Assembly: GCF_030811215.1 (NCBI RefSeq)
Contig: NZ_JAUSQM010000001.1
Location: 1,116,001 to 1,180,000, forward strand
Direction of reading: 5' to 3'
From: Nocardioides massiliensis
Lineage (GTDB): Bacteria > Actinomycetota > Actinomycetes > Propionibacteriales > Nocardioidaceae
DNA length: 64,000 bases
The notes under the pieces are model-generated. The model ran no database searches, was not told where the DNA came from, and saw only the letters and a list, made by a program, of their open reading frames with translations. Positions 51,666-60,816 of this stretch are shown here, in pieces. Both the position numbers and the translations under genes were made by a program. Within the stretch, counting starts at the first letter, position 1. Each line of letters starts with the position of its first letter.

Positions 51666-53054
51666 TCAGGGTCGTGCGGCGTCGCGCGCGGCCTGCGCCT
51701 CGGCCAGCACGGCGTCGCGTTCCTCGAGCGCCTGCGCCACCAGCCCGTCGCGGGCCTGGCGAGCCGCCTGCACCAAGGTGTCGCGCCGCTCCCGCGCCTC
51801 GTCGACGACGTGGTCGCGGATCTCGCGTGCGGTGGCCAGGAGGGCATCGCGGCGTTCGCGCGCCAGCTCCTGCACCTGGGCGTGCAGCTCCGGATCGTCG
51901 TCACCGGACCGCAGCGCGGCGCTGATCGCGTTGTACTCCCGGATCGCTCCGCCCGAGATCTCGTTGGAGCGACGGATCGCCTCGCCGGTGATCGTGTTGG
52001 CCTCGCGGATCACGGCGCCGGTGATGCAGTTGGAGTTGCGGATCGCCGTGCCGGCCTCGGTGTTGTAGTTGCGGATGGCGGTGCCGGAGCGACAGTTGTA
52101 GTAGCGCGTCCACGCCGCCCAGTCGTAGGAGCTGAACGCGTCCTCGAGGTCGTCGGCCTGCTGGGCGTCGGTGTAGGAGCCGCCCGCCGCCTTCGCTGCC
52201 CGCTCGAGCTGGCGGGCCGCGTCGCGGTCGACGTCGAAGCCGACGATGTTGACGTCGACCCCGACCCCGGCGGTGGAGAGCCGGCGCGCGGCGGACACCG
52301 GGTCGCCCTCGCAGGTCTCGATGCCGTCGGAGAGCACGTAGACGAAGTTGCTCGAGGCCTCGGACCCGACGCGGTCGAGGTCCTTGCGCGCCTCGTCCAT
52401 GGCGGTCGCCAACGGCGTCCACCCGGCCGGACGCACCGAGCCGATCCCGCGCCGCAACCGCGGCGACGTCGCCGGCACGAACGGCACCCGGCGCTCGGTA
52501 GCGGCGCACGAGCGCGCCTTGTCGGCGCCGCTGCCGGTGCCGACGTGGCCGAAGACCCGCAGCGAGACGTTGGCGTTCTCCGGCAGGGTCGCCACGAAGT
52601 CGCGTAGCACCCGCTGGGCCACCTGCATCTTGGTGCCGCCGCGCGCCGGGTCGGCCATGGAGCCCGAGGCGTCCAGGAGGAGCTGGATGTTGATGGTCTC
52701 CTCCAGGTCCTCGCCCAGGGAGTCGGGCCGCTCGCAGTCCTCGGCGGTGGTGTTGGGCGTCAGGCCGCAGTCGGAGAGGTCGGCGGCGTGCTCGGCCATC
52801 GCGGCGGCGTACGCCTCGTCACCGCTGGGCTCCTCGCCGGGGTCGTGGTCGACCTCGCGGTGCTCCTCGAGCAGGGCCGCGAAGCGGTCCTCGGGGTTGC
52901 CGGCCAGCGACGGGTCCGCGGACGCCGACGGGCTCCCCGGGTCCGCGGCGTCGCCCGGGGTCGGGTCCGGGTCGCTGCTGCACCCGGCCACGGCCAGCAG
53001 CAGGATGCTGAGGACGCCGGCAGCCAGGCGACCGGTGACGCGTGTGTGCCCCAT
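51666..53054 (-). CDS. vWA-domain lipoprotein with 11-residue repeats
   Basis: A 462-aa lipoprotein: lipobox LAVAGCSS (Cys about 25), an acidic linker, then a von Willebrand factor A domain with MIDAS motif LLLDASGSM (about 126-134), TPLATAMDEAR and VYVLSDGIETC. After it come five consecutive 11-residue units of the type G-x-A-I-R-x-x-N-x-I-T (about residues 325-380). A charged helical tail follows with repeated ARERRDALL/ARQARDGLV-like segments. The repeats probably form a solenoid or coiled structure in the envelope. The function is unknown; metal-ion-dependent adhesion is the usual vWA role. Confidence 0.85.
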   Translation of the reverse strand: MGHTRVTGRLAAGVLSILLLAVAGCSSDPDPTPGDAADPGSPSASADPSLAGNPEDRFAALLEEHREVDHDPGEEPSGDEAYAAAMAEHAADLSDCGLTPNTTAEDCERPDSLGEDLEETINIQLLLDASGSMADPARGGTKMQVAQRVLRDFVATLPENANVSLRVFGHVGTGSGADKARSCAATERRVPFVPATSPRLRRGIGSVRPAGWTPLATAMDEARKDLDRVGSEASSNFVYVLSDGIETCEGDPVSAARRLSTAGVGVDVNIVGFDVDRDAARQLERAAKAAGGSYTDAQQADDLEDAFSSYDWAAWTRYYNCRSGTAIRNYNTEAGTAIRNSNCITGAVIREANTITGEAIRRSNEISGGAIREYNAISAALRSGDDDPELHAQVQELARERRDALLATAREIRDHVVDEARERRDTLVQAARQARDGLVAQALEERDAVLAEAQAARDAARP

Positions 53055-53111
53055 GCAAGATCCCCCCGAGTAGTGCTCTCGGGGGGACCCTAACAATCGC
53101 GTCCGGGGTGT

Positions 53112-54365
53112 TCAGGCCGCTTGCGGGGAGGCCTGCTCAGCGGCCTGTCGGCGCGCCTGCTGCTCCAGGCGCGCCTGGGCCGCACGGCGTACGCGGGCGC
53201 CCTTCGTGCTCATCGCGTAGAGCAGCTTGAGCTGCGCGGGGAGGTTCTTGCGGTTGGTCGTGGCCAGCCAGCCGTTGGGCAGCGACAGCCGCACGACCTT
53301 GTGCCAGGCGGAGTAGACCTGCTGCGGCAGCGGGGCCTCGTGGTAGTTGAGGTCGTACTTCTCGAACAGTGCCTTCACCTTCGGCGCCACCTCGGCGTAC
53401 CGGTTGCTGGGCAGGTCCGGGAAGAGGTGGTGCTCGATCTGGTGGGAGAGGTTGCCGGTCATGATGTGGGTCAGCTTCGAGCCGGAGATGTTGGCCGAGC
53501 CGAGCATCTGGCGCAGGTACCACTCGCCCCGGGTCTCCTTCTCCGGGATCGCTGCCTTCTCGAACGTCTCCACGCCCTCGGGGAAGTGGCCGCACATGAT
53601 CACCGAGTGCGTCCACAGGTTGCGCACGAGGTTGGCGGTGAGGTTGGCGGCCAGGGTCGGCAGGAACGAACCGGTCGGCAGCGACAGCAGCGGGTGGGCG
53701 ACGTAGTCCTTCGTGGCCTGGCGGCGGATCTTGGCCAGGGTGTTCTTCGCGCGTCGCGTGAAGTCGGGCGAGCGCTTCTCCTTGGGCAGGCGCAGGTTGC
53801 GGCCCAGCTCGAGGTCGTAGGCCGCGATGCCGTACTCGAAGAAGCAGGCGTTGACGAAGTTCCACAGCGGCTGGCCGAGGTACATCGGGTACCAGCGCTG
53901 GTCCTCGTCGACGCGCATGATGCCGTAGCCGAGGTCGTTGTCCTTGCCGACGATGTTGGTGTAGGTGTGGTGCACCTCGTTGTGGCTGTGCTTCCAGCCC
54001 TCGGCGGTCGAGGCGTTGTCCCACTCCCAGGTGGTCGAGTGGATCTTCGGGTCACGCATCCAGTCCCACTGGCCGTGCATGACGTTGTGGCCGATCTCCA
54101 TGTTCTCGAGGATCTTGGCGACCGACAGGCCGATCGTGCCGAGGATCCACGCGGGCGCGAAGGAGCTGCCGAGCAGCACGGCGCGGCTGCCGAGCTCGAG
54201 CTTGCGCTGCACGTCGACGACCTTGCGGATGTAGGCCGCGTCCCGCTCGCCGCGGGTGTCGAGCACCTCCTGGCGGATGGCGTCGAGCTCGTAGCCGATC
54301 GCCTCGATGTCCTCAGGGGTGAGGTGAGCCGTGGGGTTGACGGGCTGCTTGGTGATGACGGTCAT
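53112..54365 (-). CDS. membrane fatty acid desaturase (DesA3-like)
   Basis: A 417-aa membrane desaturase with the three histidine boxes: HNVMHGQ (about 93-99), HSHNEVHH (126-133) and HQIEHH (about 305-310), which bind the di-iron centre. The order and the GHNVMHGQWDWM and NLSHQIEHHLFPDLPS segments match the stearoyl-CoA Delta9 desaturases of mycobacteria (DesA3). The adjacent oxidoreductase, 8 bases upstream in the same direction, supplies electrons, as Rv3230c does for DesA3. Hydrophobic segments around 60-90 and 215-240 span the membrane. Confidence 0.92.
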   Translation of the reverse strand: MTVITKQPVNPTAHLTPEDIEAIGYELDAIRQEVLDTRGERDAAYIRKVVDVQRKLELGSRAVLLGSSFAPAWILGTIGLSVAKILENMEIGHNVMHGQWDWMRDPKIHSTTWEWDNASTAEGWKHSHNEVHHTYTNIVGKDNDLGYGIMRVDEDQRWYPMYLGQPLWNFVNACFFEYGIAAYDLELGRNLRLPKEKRSPDFTRRAKNTLAKIRRQATKDYVAHPLLSLPTGSFLPTLAANLTANLVRNLWTHSVIMCGHFPEGVETFEKAAIPEKETRGEWYLRQMLGSANISGSKLTHIMTGNLSHQIEHHLFPDLPSNRYAEVAPKVKALFEKYDLNYHEAPLPQQVYSAWHKVVRLSLPNGWLATTNRKNLPAQLKLLYAMSTKGARVRRAAQARLEQQARRQAAEQASPQAA

Positions 54366-54373
54366 GGGGACTC

Positions 54374-55561
54374 CTAGACGTCGATCTCACATGCACCAGC
54401 CGCAGCGGTGATGCAGGTCTGGATGGGAATGCCCTCGGGGCCGGTCTCGCCGGGGACGGCGGTGGTGAGGGCGCCGTTGCGCAGGTCGCGGACGGCGCCG
54501 GAGCGCAGGGGGACGACGCAGCCGAAGCAGACGCCCATGCGGCATCCGCTGGGCATGAGGACACCGGCCGACTCGCCGGCGTCGAGCAGGCTCTGCGCGC
54601 CGTCGGCGTCGACCTCGGCGCCGGTGCGGGAGAAGGCGACCGTGCCGCCCTCGCCCGCCACGACGGTGGTGGGACGGAACTGCTCGGTGCTGAGCGGCAG
54701 GCCGGCGCTCTCGTGGTGGGCCGCGAGGGCGTCGAGCAGGCCGCCCGGGCCGCAGGCGAGCGTGCTGCGCTCGGCCAGGTCGGGGACGAGCTCGGCCAGC
54801 TGGGCGACGTCGAAGATGCCGTGGACGTCGTCGTACCTGCTCACGAGCCGGATGACGCCGGCGTCGGCGAGGGCCTGCAGGTCGCGGGCGAAGATCGTGT
54901 CGGGCGCGCTGGGGGCGAGGTGCACGACGGTGATGTCGTACGTCGTGCCGCGCGTGGTGCGCACGACGCCGGCGTCGGTGGACGGGTAGAGGTTGCGCAG
55001 CATCCCGATGACCGGCGTGATGCCGGAGCCGGCGGTGACGCACAACAGCTTTGTCGGGTGCTTCGGCGTCCCGGGCGCGGGCAGCACGAACTCGCCGCTG
55101 GCCTGCTCGAGGTGCACCAGCACGCCGGGGCGCAGCCGGTGCACGAGGTAGGGGCTGACGACGCCGTCGGCCACGGCCTTGACCGTGACGCTGATCAGCC
55201 CGTCGGCCCGGGGGCCGTGGGTCAGCGAGTAGGCGCGCCACTGGCGTACGCCATCGACGTCGACGCCGAGGCGGATGTACTGCCCCGGCACGTGGCCGGC
55301 CCAGTCCGCACCGGGCCGCAGCACCAGGGTGGCGGCGTCCGCGGTCTCGGGCTCGACGGCGACCACCCGGGCGCGCAGGTCGGCACCCTTGCGCAGCGGG
55401 GCGAACACGTCGAGGTAGTCGGCCGGCACCAGCGGCGTCGCCAGGACCTCGGCGGCCTTGCTCAGCGTGGCACCGACCTCGCGGCGCAGCCGGCCCCAGG
55501 GAGTGGCTGCGTCCGCACGCGCGGGCCCGACGGCGCGCAGCGTGGGAGCGGGGGACGTCAT
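54374..55561 (-). CDS. ferredoxin reductase with fused 2Fe-2S domain, partner of the desaturase
   Basis: A 395-aa electron-transfer protein: FAD-binding region (VPGQYIRLGVDVDGVRQWRAYSL), NAD(P)-binding region (LLCVTAGSGITPVIGMLRNL and CGPGGLLDALAAHH) and a C-terminal plant-type 2Fe-2S ferredoxin with CRMGVCFGC and a final TCITAA cysteine. This is the architecture of the DesA3 reductase. The ATG at 55561 lies 104 bases from the divergent PucR gene. It overlaps no gene but precedes the desaturase by 8 bases, forming a two-gene operon. Confidence 0.92.
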   Translation of the reverse strand: MTSPAPTLRAVGPARADAATPWGRLRREVGATLSKAAEVLATPLVPADYLDVFAPLRKGADLRARVVAVEPETADAATLVLRPGADWAGHVPGQYIRLGVDVDGVRQWRAYSLTHGPRADGLISVTVKAVADGVVSPYLVHRLRPGVLVHLEQASGEFVLPAPGTPKHPTKLLCVTAGSGITPVIGMLRNLYPSTDAGVVRTTRGTTYDITVVHLAPSAPDTIFARDLQALADAGVIRLVSRYDDVHGIFDVAQLAELVPDLAERSTLACGPGGLLDALAAHHESAGLPLSTEQFRPTTVVAGEGGTVAFSRTGAEVDADGAQSLLDAGESAGVLMPSGCRMGVCFGCVVPLRSGAVRDLRNGALTTAVPGETGPEGIPIQTCITAAAGACEIDV

Positions 55562-55581
55562 GACTCCAGTTTGTCCGTTAC

Positions 55582-55665
55582 GGCGTACGAACACTTGCCC
55601 GGCGAGCGTGAATCTGGCGGTCCGCTTTTGTTCGCGCAGGACAAGATCCGGCGTACGATGACCTC
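55582..55665. promoter_or_regulatory. divergent promoter region of the desaturase operon and pucR-type gene
   Basis: TACGAT at 55654-55659 lies seven bases before the regulator's ATG, matching a leaderless actinobacterial -10. GGCGTACGA occurs at 55582-55590 and 55650-55658; the word is common in this chromosome, so it is only weak evidence for an operator. Confidence 0.35.
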
Positions 55666-56886
55666 ATGCCTGAGGGTTTTCCCGCCGTCGCCGGCGTACG
55701 GCCCGTGCGCAGCAGCGCGCTGCGACTCCCCCCTCCGGTGGTCTCCGCGATGCGCGAGCGCCTGCCCGAGGTGGCCGAGCGCGTCATCGACTCGGTGATG
55801 CGGGAGGTCCCGTCGTACTCCGAGCCCTTCCGTGGCCGGATGGGGCGCAACATCGAGGTCGCGGTCACGATGACGCTCGGCGGCTTCCTCGACCTGGCCT
55901 CCAGCGCCGAGGGCGTGGGCTTCGGCGCCCGGGTCGGGACCGTCTTCGAGGCCGCGCACTCCCTCGGCCGCGGCGAGGCCCGCAGCGGCCGGTCGATGGA
56001 CGCGCTGGTGTCGGCCTACCGCGTCGGGGCGCGCGTCGCCTGGCACGACCTCAGCGCCATCGCCGTCGAGGCCGGACTGCCCGCCAGCGAGGTGGCGAAG
56101 TTCGCCGAGCTCGTCTTCGACTTCATCGACCAGCTCTCGGCGGTCAGCGTCTCCGGACACGCCGAGGAGTCCACGACCACCGGACGGATGCGCCAGCGCC
56201 GTCGCGAGCAGCTGGCCGCGAGCCTTCTCGCCGGCGCGACCAGCGAGCGGCTGCTGGAGCTGGCCGAGCGGGCGGACTGGGTGCCCCCGCAGACCCTGAC
56301 CGCGGTCGTGCTCCCGGTCGCGGCGGTGGGTGACGTCGCGGCCCGGCTGGACCCCGCGACCCTGCGCGCCGGCGAGTCACCCCCGGGACTGGAGGACCGC
56401 GACCACCTCACGGTCCTGCTCGTCCCGGACCAGGGTGGCTCGGGACGTGCGGTGCTGCGCCGCGCCCTCGGGTCGCACCGCGCGGTGATCGGGCCGGTCC
56501 GTCCGTGGGAGGCGGCGCGGGCGTCGTACGAGCGGGCGCTGCGGGTCAGCCTGCTCGAGCCCGAGCCCGCCGACAGCCCCATCGATGCCGACGACCACCT
56601 CGCCGAGCTGGTGCTCACCGCCGACCCCGAGGCGCTCGCCGACCTCCGGTCGCGGGTGCTGGCACCGCTGGCCGACCTGCGTCCGGCCGCCCGCGAGAAG
56701 CTCGCGGAGACCCTGCGGGCCTGGCTCCTGCACCAGGGCCGGCGTGAGGACGTCGCCGCGGCGCTGTTCGTCCACCCGCAGACGGTGCGCTACCGCATGG
56801 GACAGCTGCGCGAGCTGTACGGCGAGCGGCTCGAGGATCCCGCGCTCGTACGCGACCTGGTCGTGGCGCTCGCGGTCAGTCGCTGA
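55666..56886 (+). CDS. PucR/CdaR-type HTH regulator
   Basis: A 406-aa regulator: an N-terminal helical sensor-like domain (about 20-170, LRLPPPVVSAMRERLPEVAE and VSAYRVGARVAWHDLS), a central GGDEF-like/PucR linker domain, and a C-terminal PucR-type HTH (about 345-400, LHQGRREDVAAALFVHPQTVRYRMGQLRELYG). It is divergent from the desaturase/reductase operon, so regulation of membrane lipid desaturation is the likely role (inference). A leaderless start is probable. Its end overlaps the OsmC gene by 11 bases. Confidence 0.86.
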   Translation: MPEGFPAVAGVRPVRSSALRLPPPVVSAMRERLPEVAERVIDSVMREVPSYSEPFRGRMGRNIEVAVTMTLGGFLDLASSAEGVGFGARVGTVFEAAHSLGRGEARSGRSMDALVSAYRVGARVAWHDLSAIAVEAGLPASEVAKFAELVFDFIDQLSAVSVSGHAEESTTTGRMRQRRREQLAASLLAGATSERLLELAERADWVPPQTLTAVVLPVAAVGDVAARLDPATLRAGESPPGLEDRDHLTVLLVPDQGGSGRAVLRRALGSHRAVIGPVRPWEAARASYERALRVSLLEPEPADSPIDADDHLAELVLTADPEALADLRSRVLAPLADLRPAAREKLAETLRAWLLHQGRREDVAAALFVHPQTVRYRMGQLRELYGERLEDPALVRDLVVALAVSR

Positions 56887-57337
56887 CCCGCACCTCGATC
56901 GGCGTACCGAGCTCGACGGTGCGGCTCACCGTGCACAACCGGTCGTGGGACTGCTGGATCGCCCGGTCGATCACCGAGCGCGCCGCGTCGCCGGCCTCGC
57001 CCTCGGGGAAGGCGAGGTCGAAGGTCAGTCGCAGCCCGGTCATGTGGTTGCCGCCGGCGTCCTTGGCCTTGTGGCCCTCCATGGTCGCGACGAAGCGCTC
57101 CGGCTCCGTGCGGCGGCTGGTCAGGAAGTCGACGTCGACGGAGCTGCACCCGGCGATGGCCACCAGCAGCAGCTCCACCGGCGTGAACCGCTCGGTGTCG
57201 CCGGTGCCGAGGTCGAGGACGGCGCCACGGCCGTTCTCGGCGCGGTACTCGCCCTGCGCGGTGCGGGTCAGCGTGATCGAGCGGAGCGAGTCGGGAGTCG
57301 GGTCGCCGGCGGGGCCGGTGGTCGCATCGGTGGCCAT
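56876..57337 (-). CDS. OsmC/Ohr-family peroxide-stress protein
   Basis: A 153-aa OsmC-family protein. The family has two reactive cysteines that reduce organic hydroperoxides. Here LLLVAIAGCSSVDVDFLTSR carries the first cysteine and HDRLCTVSRTVELGTPIEV the second. The N-terminal half (LTRTAQGEYRAENGRG) forms the strand part of the fold. The ATG at 57337 gives a normal family length. It is convergent with the PucR-type gene. Confidence 0.9.
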   Translation of the reverse strand: MATDATTGPAGDPTPDSLRSITLTRTAQGEYRAENGRGAVLDLGTGDTERFTPVELLLVAIAGCSSVDVDFLTSRRTEPERFVATMEGHKAKDAGGNHMTGLRLTFDLAFPEGEAGDAARSVIDRAIQQSHDRLCTVSRTVELGTPIEVRVSD

Positions 57338-57435
57338 GTCTCCGAGCGTATGACCTGGGCCGTATCCCCTCGTCCGCGGCGGCTGCTGCCCTAGGGTGTG
57401 GCGCACCTCACCCCCGGCTGCGAAGGCGACCTGTC

Positions 57436-58326
57436 ATGGACTCCGCTCTCACCACCGTGCTGCTCCCGGTCGCCCTCGGCATCGTGATGCTGGGGCTCGG
57501 TCTGAGCCTCACGGTCGACGACTTCCGTCGCATCGGGCGTCAGCCCCGCGCCGTGCTGATCGCCCTGGTCTGCCAGCTGGTCCTGCTGCCCGTCGTGGCG
57601 TTCGGGCTGGTGCTGGCCTTCGACCTCTCGCCCGTCCTCGCGGTGGGGATGATGCTGCTCGCGGCGTCGCCGGGCGGCACGACGGCGAACCTCTTCAGCC
57701 ACCTCTTCCGCGGTGACGTCGCGCTCAACATCACCCTGACCGCGGTGAACTCGATCATCGCTGTCGTCACGCTGCCGATCGTCACCAACCTCGCCTTCGC
57801 CTACTTCGAGCCCGACCTCGACGGCCAGGTGGGCCTGCAGTTCGACAAGGCCGCCCAGGTCTTCGCCATCGTCCTGATCCCCGTCGCGATCGGCATGCTG
57901 GTGCGCTCGCGCAAGCCCGGGTTCGCCGACTCGATGGACAAGCCGGTGCGGTTGGTCTCGGTCTTCGTCCTCGCCGCGGTGATCGCCGGGACCATCGCAG
58001 CCGAGCGCGAGAACGTCACCGACTACCTCGCTGACGTCGGCCTCGTGACGCTGCTGTTCTGCCTGTGCAGCCTGGGGATCGGGTACGCCGTCCCCCGCCT
58101 GCTCGCGGTGGAGCCCAAGCAGGCCCTGGCCAGCTCGATGGAGATCGGCGTCCACAACGGCACGCTGGCCATCGCGATCGCGGTCAGCGTCCTGGACTCG
58201 GTCACCCTGGCCGTCCCGGCGGCGGTCTACTCGCTGATCATGTTCCCGGCGGCGGCCATCGTCGGCTATGGCCTGAGCAAGGTCGTGCACCGTCAGGTCG
58301 ACGAGCAGGACCCGGCGCCGGTCTGA
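57436..58326 (+). CDS. bile acid:sodium symporter family (BASS) transporter
   Basis: A 296-aa transporter with nine or ten helices. Family motifs are MLGLGLSLTVDDFRRIGRQP, MMLLAASPGGTTANLFSHLFRGDVAL, the VLIPVAIGMLVRSRKPGFAD segment and LASSMEIGVHNGTLAIAIAV (with the conserved EIGVHN). BASS proteins take up bile acids or small organic anions with Na+; in bacteria the substrates are often pantoate-like or sulfonated compounds. The substrate here is unknown. It is a single gene. Confidence 0.9.
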   Translation: MDSALTTVLLPVALGIVMLGLGLSLTVDDFRRIGRQPRAVLIALVCQLVLLPVVAFGLVLAFDLSPVLAVGMMLLAASPGGTTANLFSHLFRGDVALNITLTAVNSIIAVVTLPIVTNLAFAYFEPDLDGQVGLQFDKAAQVFAIVLIPVAIGMLVRSRKPGFADSMDKPVRLVSVFVLAAVIAGTIAAERENVTDYLADVGLVTLLFCLCSLGIGYAVPRLLAVEPKQALASSMEIGVHNGTLAIAIAVSVLDSVTLAVPAAVYSLIMFPAAAIVGYGLSKVVHRQVDEQDPAPV

Positions 58327-58333
58327 CCTCCGG

Positions 58334-59905
58334 TCAACCGGTCGGCAGCGCGAAGGTCGCCCAGACCAGGTTGTGGTCCGAGGGTGCCCCGGCGGTGCGC
58401 TCGGGGTGCACGCCGTACGCCCGGGTCTTGGTGCCGATGCCCTTGCTGAACAGGTAGTCGACCCGGTCCCCGAAGCCGGACTTGTGCGGCTTCTGCGCCC
58501 GGAACTTGTTGGTCGAGGAGAACCCGGCGGTGGTCCGCGACCGGGTCTGGCGGCTGTCCCACCATCCGGCGCCGCCCAGCGCCCGCACCGGCCCGACCGC
58601 ACGCTTCCGCTCGGCGGCCTGGTTGGAGTAGAGGTCGCCGCCGAGGATCACGGCCGGCAGCCGGCCGCCGGTGGCGTGTCGCTTGCGCAGCGTCTCGATC
58701 CGCTCGTCGAGGCCGGCGACGTCCTCGCCGAGCGTCCTCAGCCCGTCGAGGTCGGTCGCAGCCTTGCCGTGGCCGAGGTGCAACGACATGACGAGGAACT
58801 CCACGCGGGGCGCGGCCGTGGTGCGCAGCAGGCTCCACGGCACGTTGGTGTGGCCGGGGTCGCGACGGTTGCGGACCCGGAGCGTGCCGGTGGCGACCTG
58901 GGTGAACTTGTCGGCGTCGTAGAGGATCCGGCTGCCCTCGACCCCGCCGCCGTAGCTGGCGTCGCTGTTGAGCGCCCAGCTCCCGCCGAGGACGGGCGCC
59001 ACGGTCTGGACGAAGCGCGTGTAGAGTTGTCCTGCGCCGGTGTCGTTCTGCACCTCCTGCAGCACCGCCACGTCGATCTTGGCGTCCTTCATGCGCTGGG
59101 CGATCTCGCGGCTGCGCTGGCTCCACGGGCGGGCGCCACCGCACCCGTCGCAGAGGATGTTGTAGGTGCCGACGGTGACGCCGACACCGGCGGCTGCCGG
59201 CGCGGGGGCGCCGGGGAGCCGGGTGTGCCACTGCGGACCGCGGCGCGAGGTCTTCGGGGCGAACGCGTTGCCGGCCTCGACGTTGGTCACCAGCGGGTTG
59301 CCGAAGGCGGCGGTGGTCAGGTCCACCTCGCGCCCGCGGGCCACGAAGCTGCGCGCGGAGGCCGGCAACCACCGGCTGTTGACGCTGCTGGCGCCGCCGT
59401 ACGGCCCGGCCTTCACCCGGTAGCGGGTGGCATTGACCGACCGGCCCCACGACACCTGCACACCCCCGTTGACCGGGGTGCTCCGCACGCTGCCCGCGGG
59501 GAAGGGTCCGGGGCGCTTGGCCCGCGGCACGGTGGCGATGATGCGCGACCACGGCCCGCGCTGCGTGCCGCGCACAGCGCGGACGGCGATCCAGTGCCTC
59601 TTGCCGATCGCGAGCCCGCGCAGACGGGTGCGCGGGGTGGCGACCAGCCGGCTCTTCGCCTGGCGGAACTGCGCGTTGCGTGCCCACCGCACCTGGTAGC
59701 TCTTCGCCCGCCGGACCTGACCCCACGACAGCTGGATCACGCCCTGGGGGAGCGGCGTGGCGCCGACGGCCTGCGCCGCCTTGAACCCGCGGACCTTGGG
59801 CAGCGGCGCTGCGTGGGCCGGTCCGGTCAGGGCACCGGCGACCAGGGCGAGCGCGAGCGCGACGGCCGTGGCGAGCAGGAGGGGGAGGGCGCGGGTCCGA
59901 GTCAC
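58334..59905 (-). CDS. secreted endonuclease/exonuclease/phosphatase-fold protein
   Basis: A 523-aa exported protein: signal peptide LLLATAVALALALVAGALTG, a fibronectin-III-like segment pair (about 40-225), then an EEP-fold domain. EEP features are VTVGTYNILCDGCGG, IDVAVLQEVQNDTG, LVMSLHLGHGKA, LPAVILGGDLYSNQ and SDHNLVWATFALP. These are the Asn, Glu, His, Asp and SDH positions of Mg-dependent phosphodiesterases; Gly-Asp-Leu in place of GDFN is a small departure. Extracellular nuclease or sphingomyelinase-type activity is possible. The GTG at 59905 gives a full signal peptide. Confidence 0.88.
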   Translation of the reverse strand: MTRTRALPLLLATAVALALALVAGALTGPAHAAPLPKVRGFKAAQAVGATPLPQGVIQLSWGQVRRAKSYQVRWARNAQFRQAKSRLVATPRTRLRGLAIGKRHWIAVRAVRGTQRGPWSRIIATVPRAKRPGPFPAGSVRSTPVNGGVQVSWGRSVNATRYRVKAGPYGGASSVNSRWLPASARSFVARGREVDLTTAAFGNPLVTNVEAGNAFAPKTSRRGPQWHTRLPGAPAPAAAGVGVTVGTYNILCDGCGGARPWSQRSREIAQRMKDAKIDVAVLQEVQNDTGAGQLYTRFVQTVAPVLGGSWALNSDASYGGGVEGSRILYDADKFTQVATGTLRVRNRRDPGHTNVPWSLLRTTAAPRVEFLVMSLHLGHGKAATDLDGLRTLGEDVAGLDERIETLRKRHATGGRLPAVILGGDLYSNQAAERKRAVGPVRALGGAGWWDSRQTRSRTTAGFSSTNKFRAQKPHKSGFGDRVDYLFSKGIGTKTRAYGVHPERTAGAPSDHNLVWATFALPTG

Positions 59906-59976
59906 TCGTCGACGATAGGCACGTCGTCGGGCGGGCGGAAGGGCGGCGCTGTGAGACGGCCTCTGGCCAAGACCGC

Positions 59977-59995
59977 GTAGGTGAGGCTAGCCTTA
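59977..59995 (+). promoter_or_regulatory. IdeR/DmdR-type iron box overlapping the DUF2470 promoter
   Basis: GTAGGTGAGGCTAGCCTTA matches 15 of 19 positions of the IdeR/DmdR consensus TTAGGTTAGGCTAACCTAA. TAGCCT at 59988-59993 is a -10 seven bases before the ATG at 60000, implying a leaderless mRNA. Fe-loaded regulator bound here would cover the -10 and repress. Confidence 0.7.
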
Positions 59996-59999
59996 CTTC

Positions 60000-60707
60000 A
60001 TGGCCGACCTGCTCTCCTCGCTCGACCTCGCTGCGCGGGCCCGCACGATCGTCGCCGCGGCGACCGACGTGCACGTCGACGTGGCTGGCACGGCCGTCGC
60101 CGTCCCGTACGTCGACCTCGACGGGGCGCCGATGCTGGTGCTGCCCGCCGGGATGGCGGCGCTGCTGGGCGAGGACCGGATGGTCTGCCTGCGGCTGAGC
60201 CACGCGAGTGGGGCCTCGGTCGTGCTGAGCGGGAGCCTCGCGCCGCTCACGTGCGACCTGCTCAGCGGCGACGCGCGCACCGCGGCGGTCGCGGCCAGCC
60301 GCCGGCTCCCCGCGCGCGACGGCCGCACCGCCCTGCTGCAGCTGGTCATCGACGCGGTGGTGATCTACGACGAGGACGGTCCCGCCGGCCTCGACCTGGC
60401 GGCGTACTGGGAGGCCGGACCGCAGGAGGTGCTCGCCCGCGGCTGGCAGCTCGCCCGCCACCTCAACGCCCACCACGGCGCGGACCTGCGCGCGCTGGCC
60501 GCCGGACTGCGGCGCACCGACCCCGCGCGGGTCGCGTCCGCCGAGATCGTGACGATCGATCCCGAGGGCGTGGAGCTGCGCGTCATCGACCGCGAGGGCG
60601 GATGGCAGACGCGGGTGGCGTTCGGCCGCTCCTGCGCCTCCCTGCGCGAGGCCGGCAACGCCATCGCGGCGGTGGTCGCGGCCGGCGAGCTGACCAGCGA
60701 GCGCTGA
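60000..60707 (+). CDS. DUF2470 protein, probably haem-iron related
   Basis: A 235-aa protein with DUF2470 in its C-terminal part (LARHLNAHHGADLRALAAGL and VTIDPEGVELRVIDREG). The N-terminal half (about 1-140) is a split-barrel/PPOX-like region. This arrangement resembles HugZ/HutZ-type haem-utilisation proteins, which degrade haem to release iron; the histidines in NAHHGAD are candidate haem ligands. The iron box 5 bases upstream supports expression under iron limitation. The activity itself is inferred. Confidence 0.85.
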   Translation: MADLLSSLDLAARARTIVAAATDVHVDVAGTAVAVPYVDLDGAPMLVLPAGMAALLGEDRMVCLRLSHASGASVVLSGSLAPLTCDLLSGDARTAAVAASRRLPARDGRTALLQLVIDAVVIYDEDGPAGLDLAAYWEAGPQEVLARGWQLARHLNAHHGADLRALAAGLRRTDPARVASAEIVTIDPEGVELRVIDREGGWQTRVAFGRSCASLREAGNAIAAVVAAGELTSER

Positions 60708-60816
60708 CCCAGCGCCGGCAGCAGCAAGATCTGCCAGCAGAAGATCGGCGGAAGTCGTCAGAAGATAGGTACTTCGCCTCACGCGCGAAAGCCCTGCGAG
60801 GGTCCACGATGAGCCC

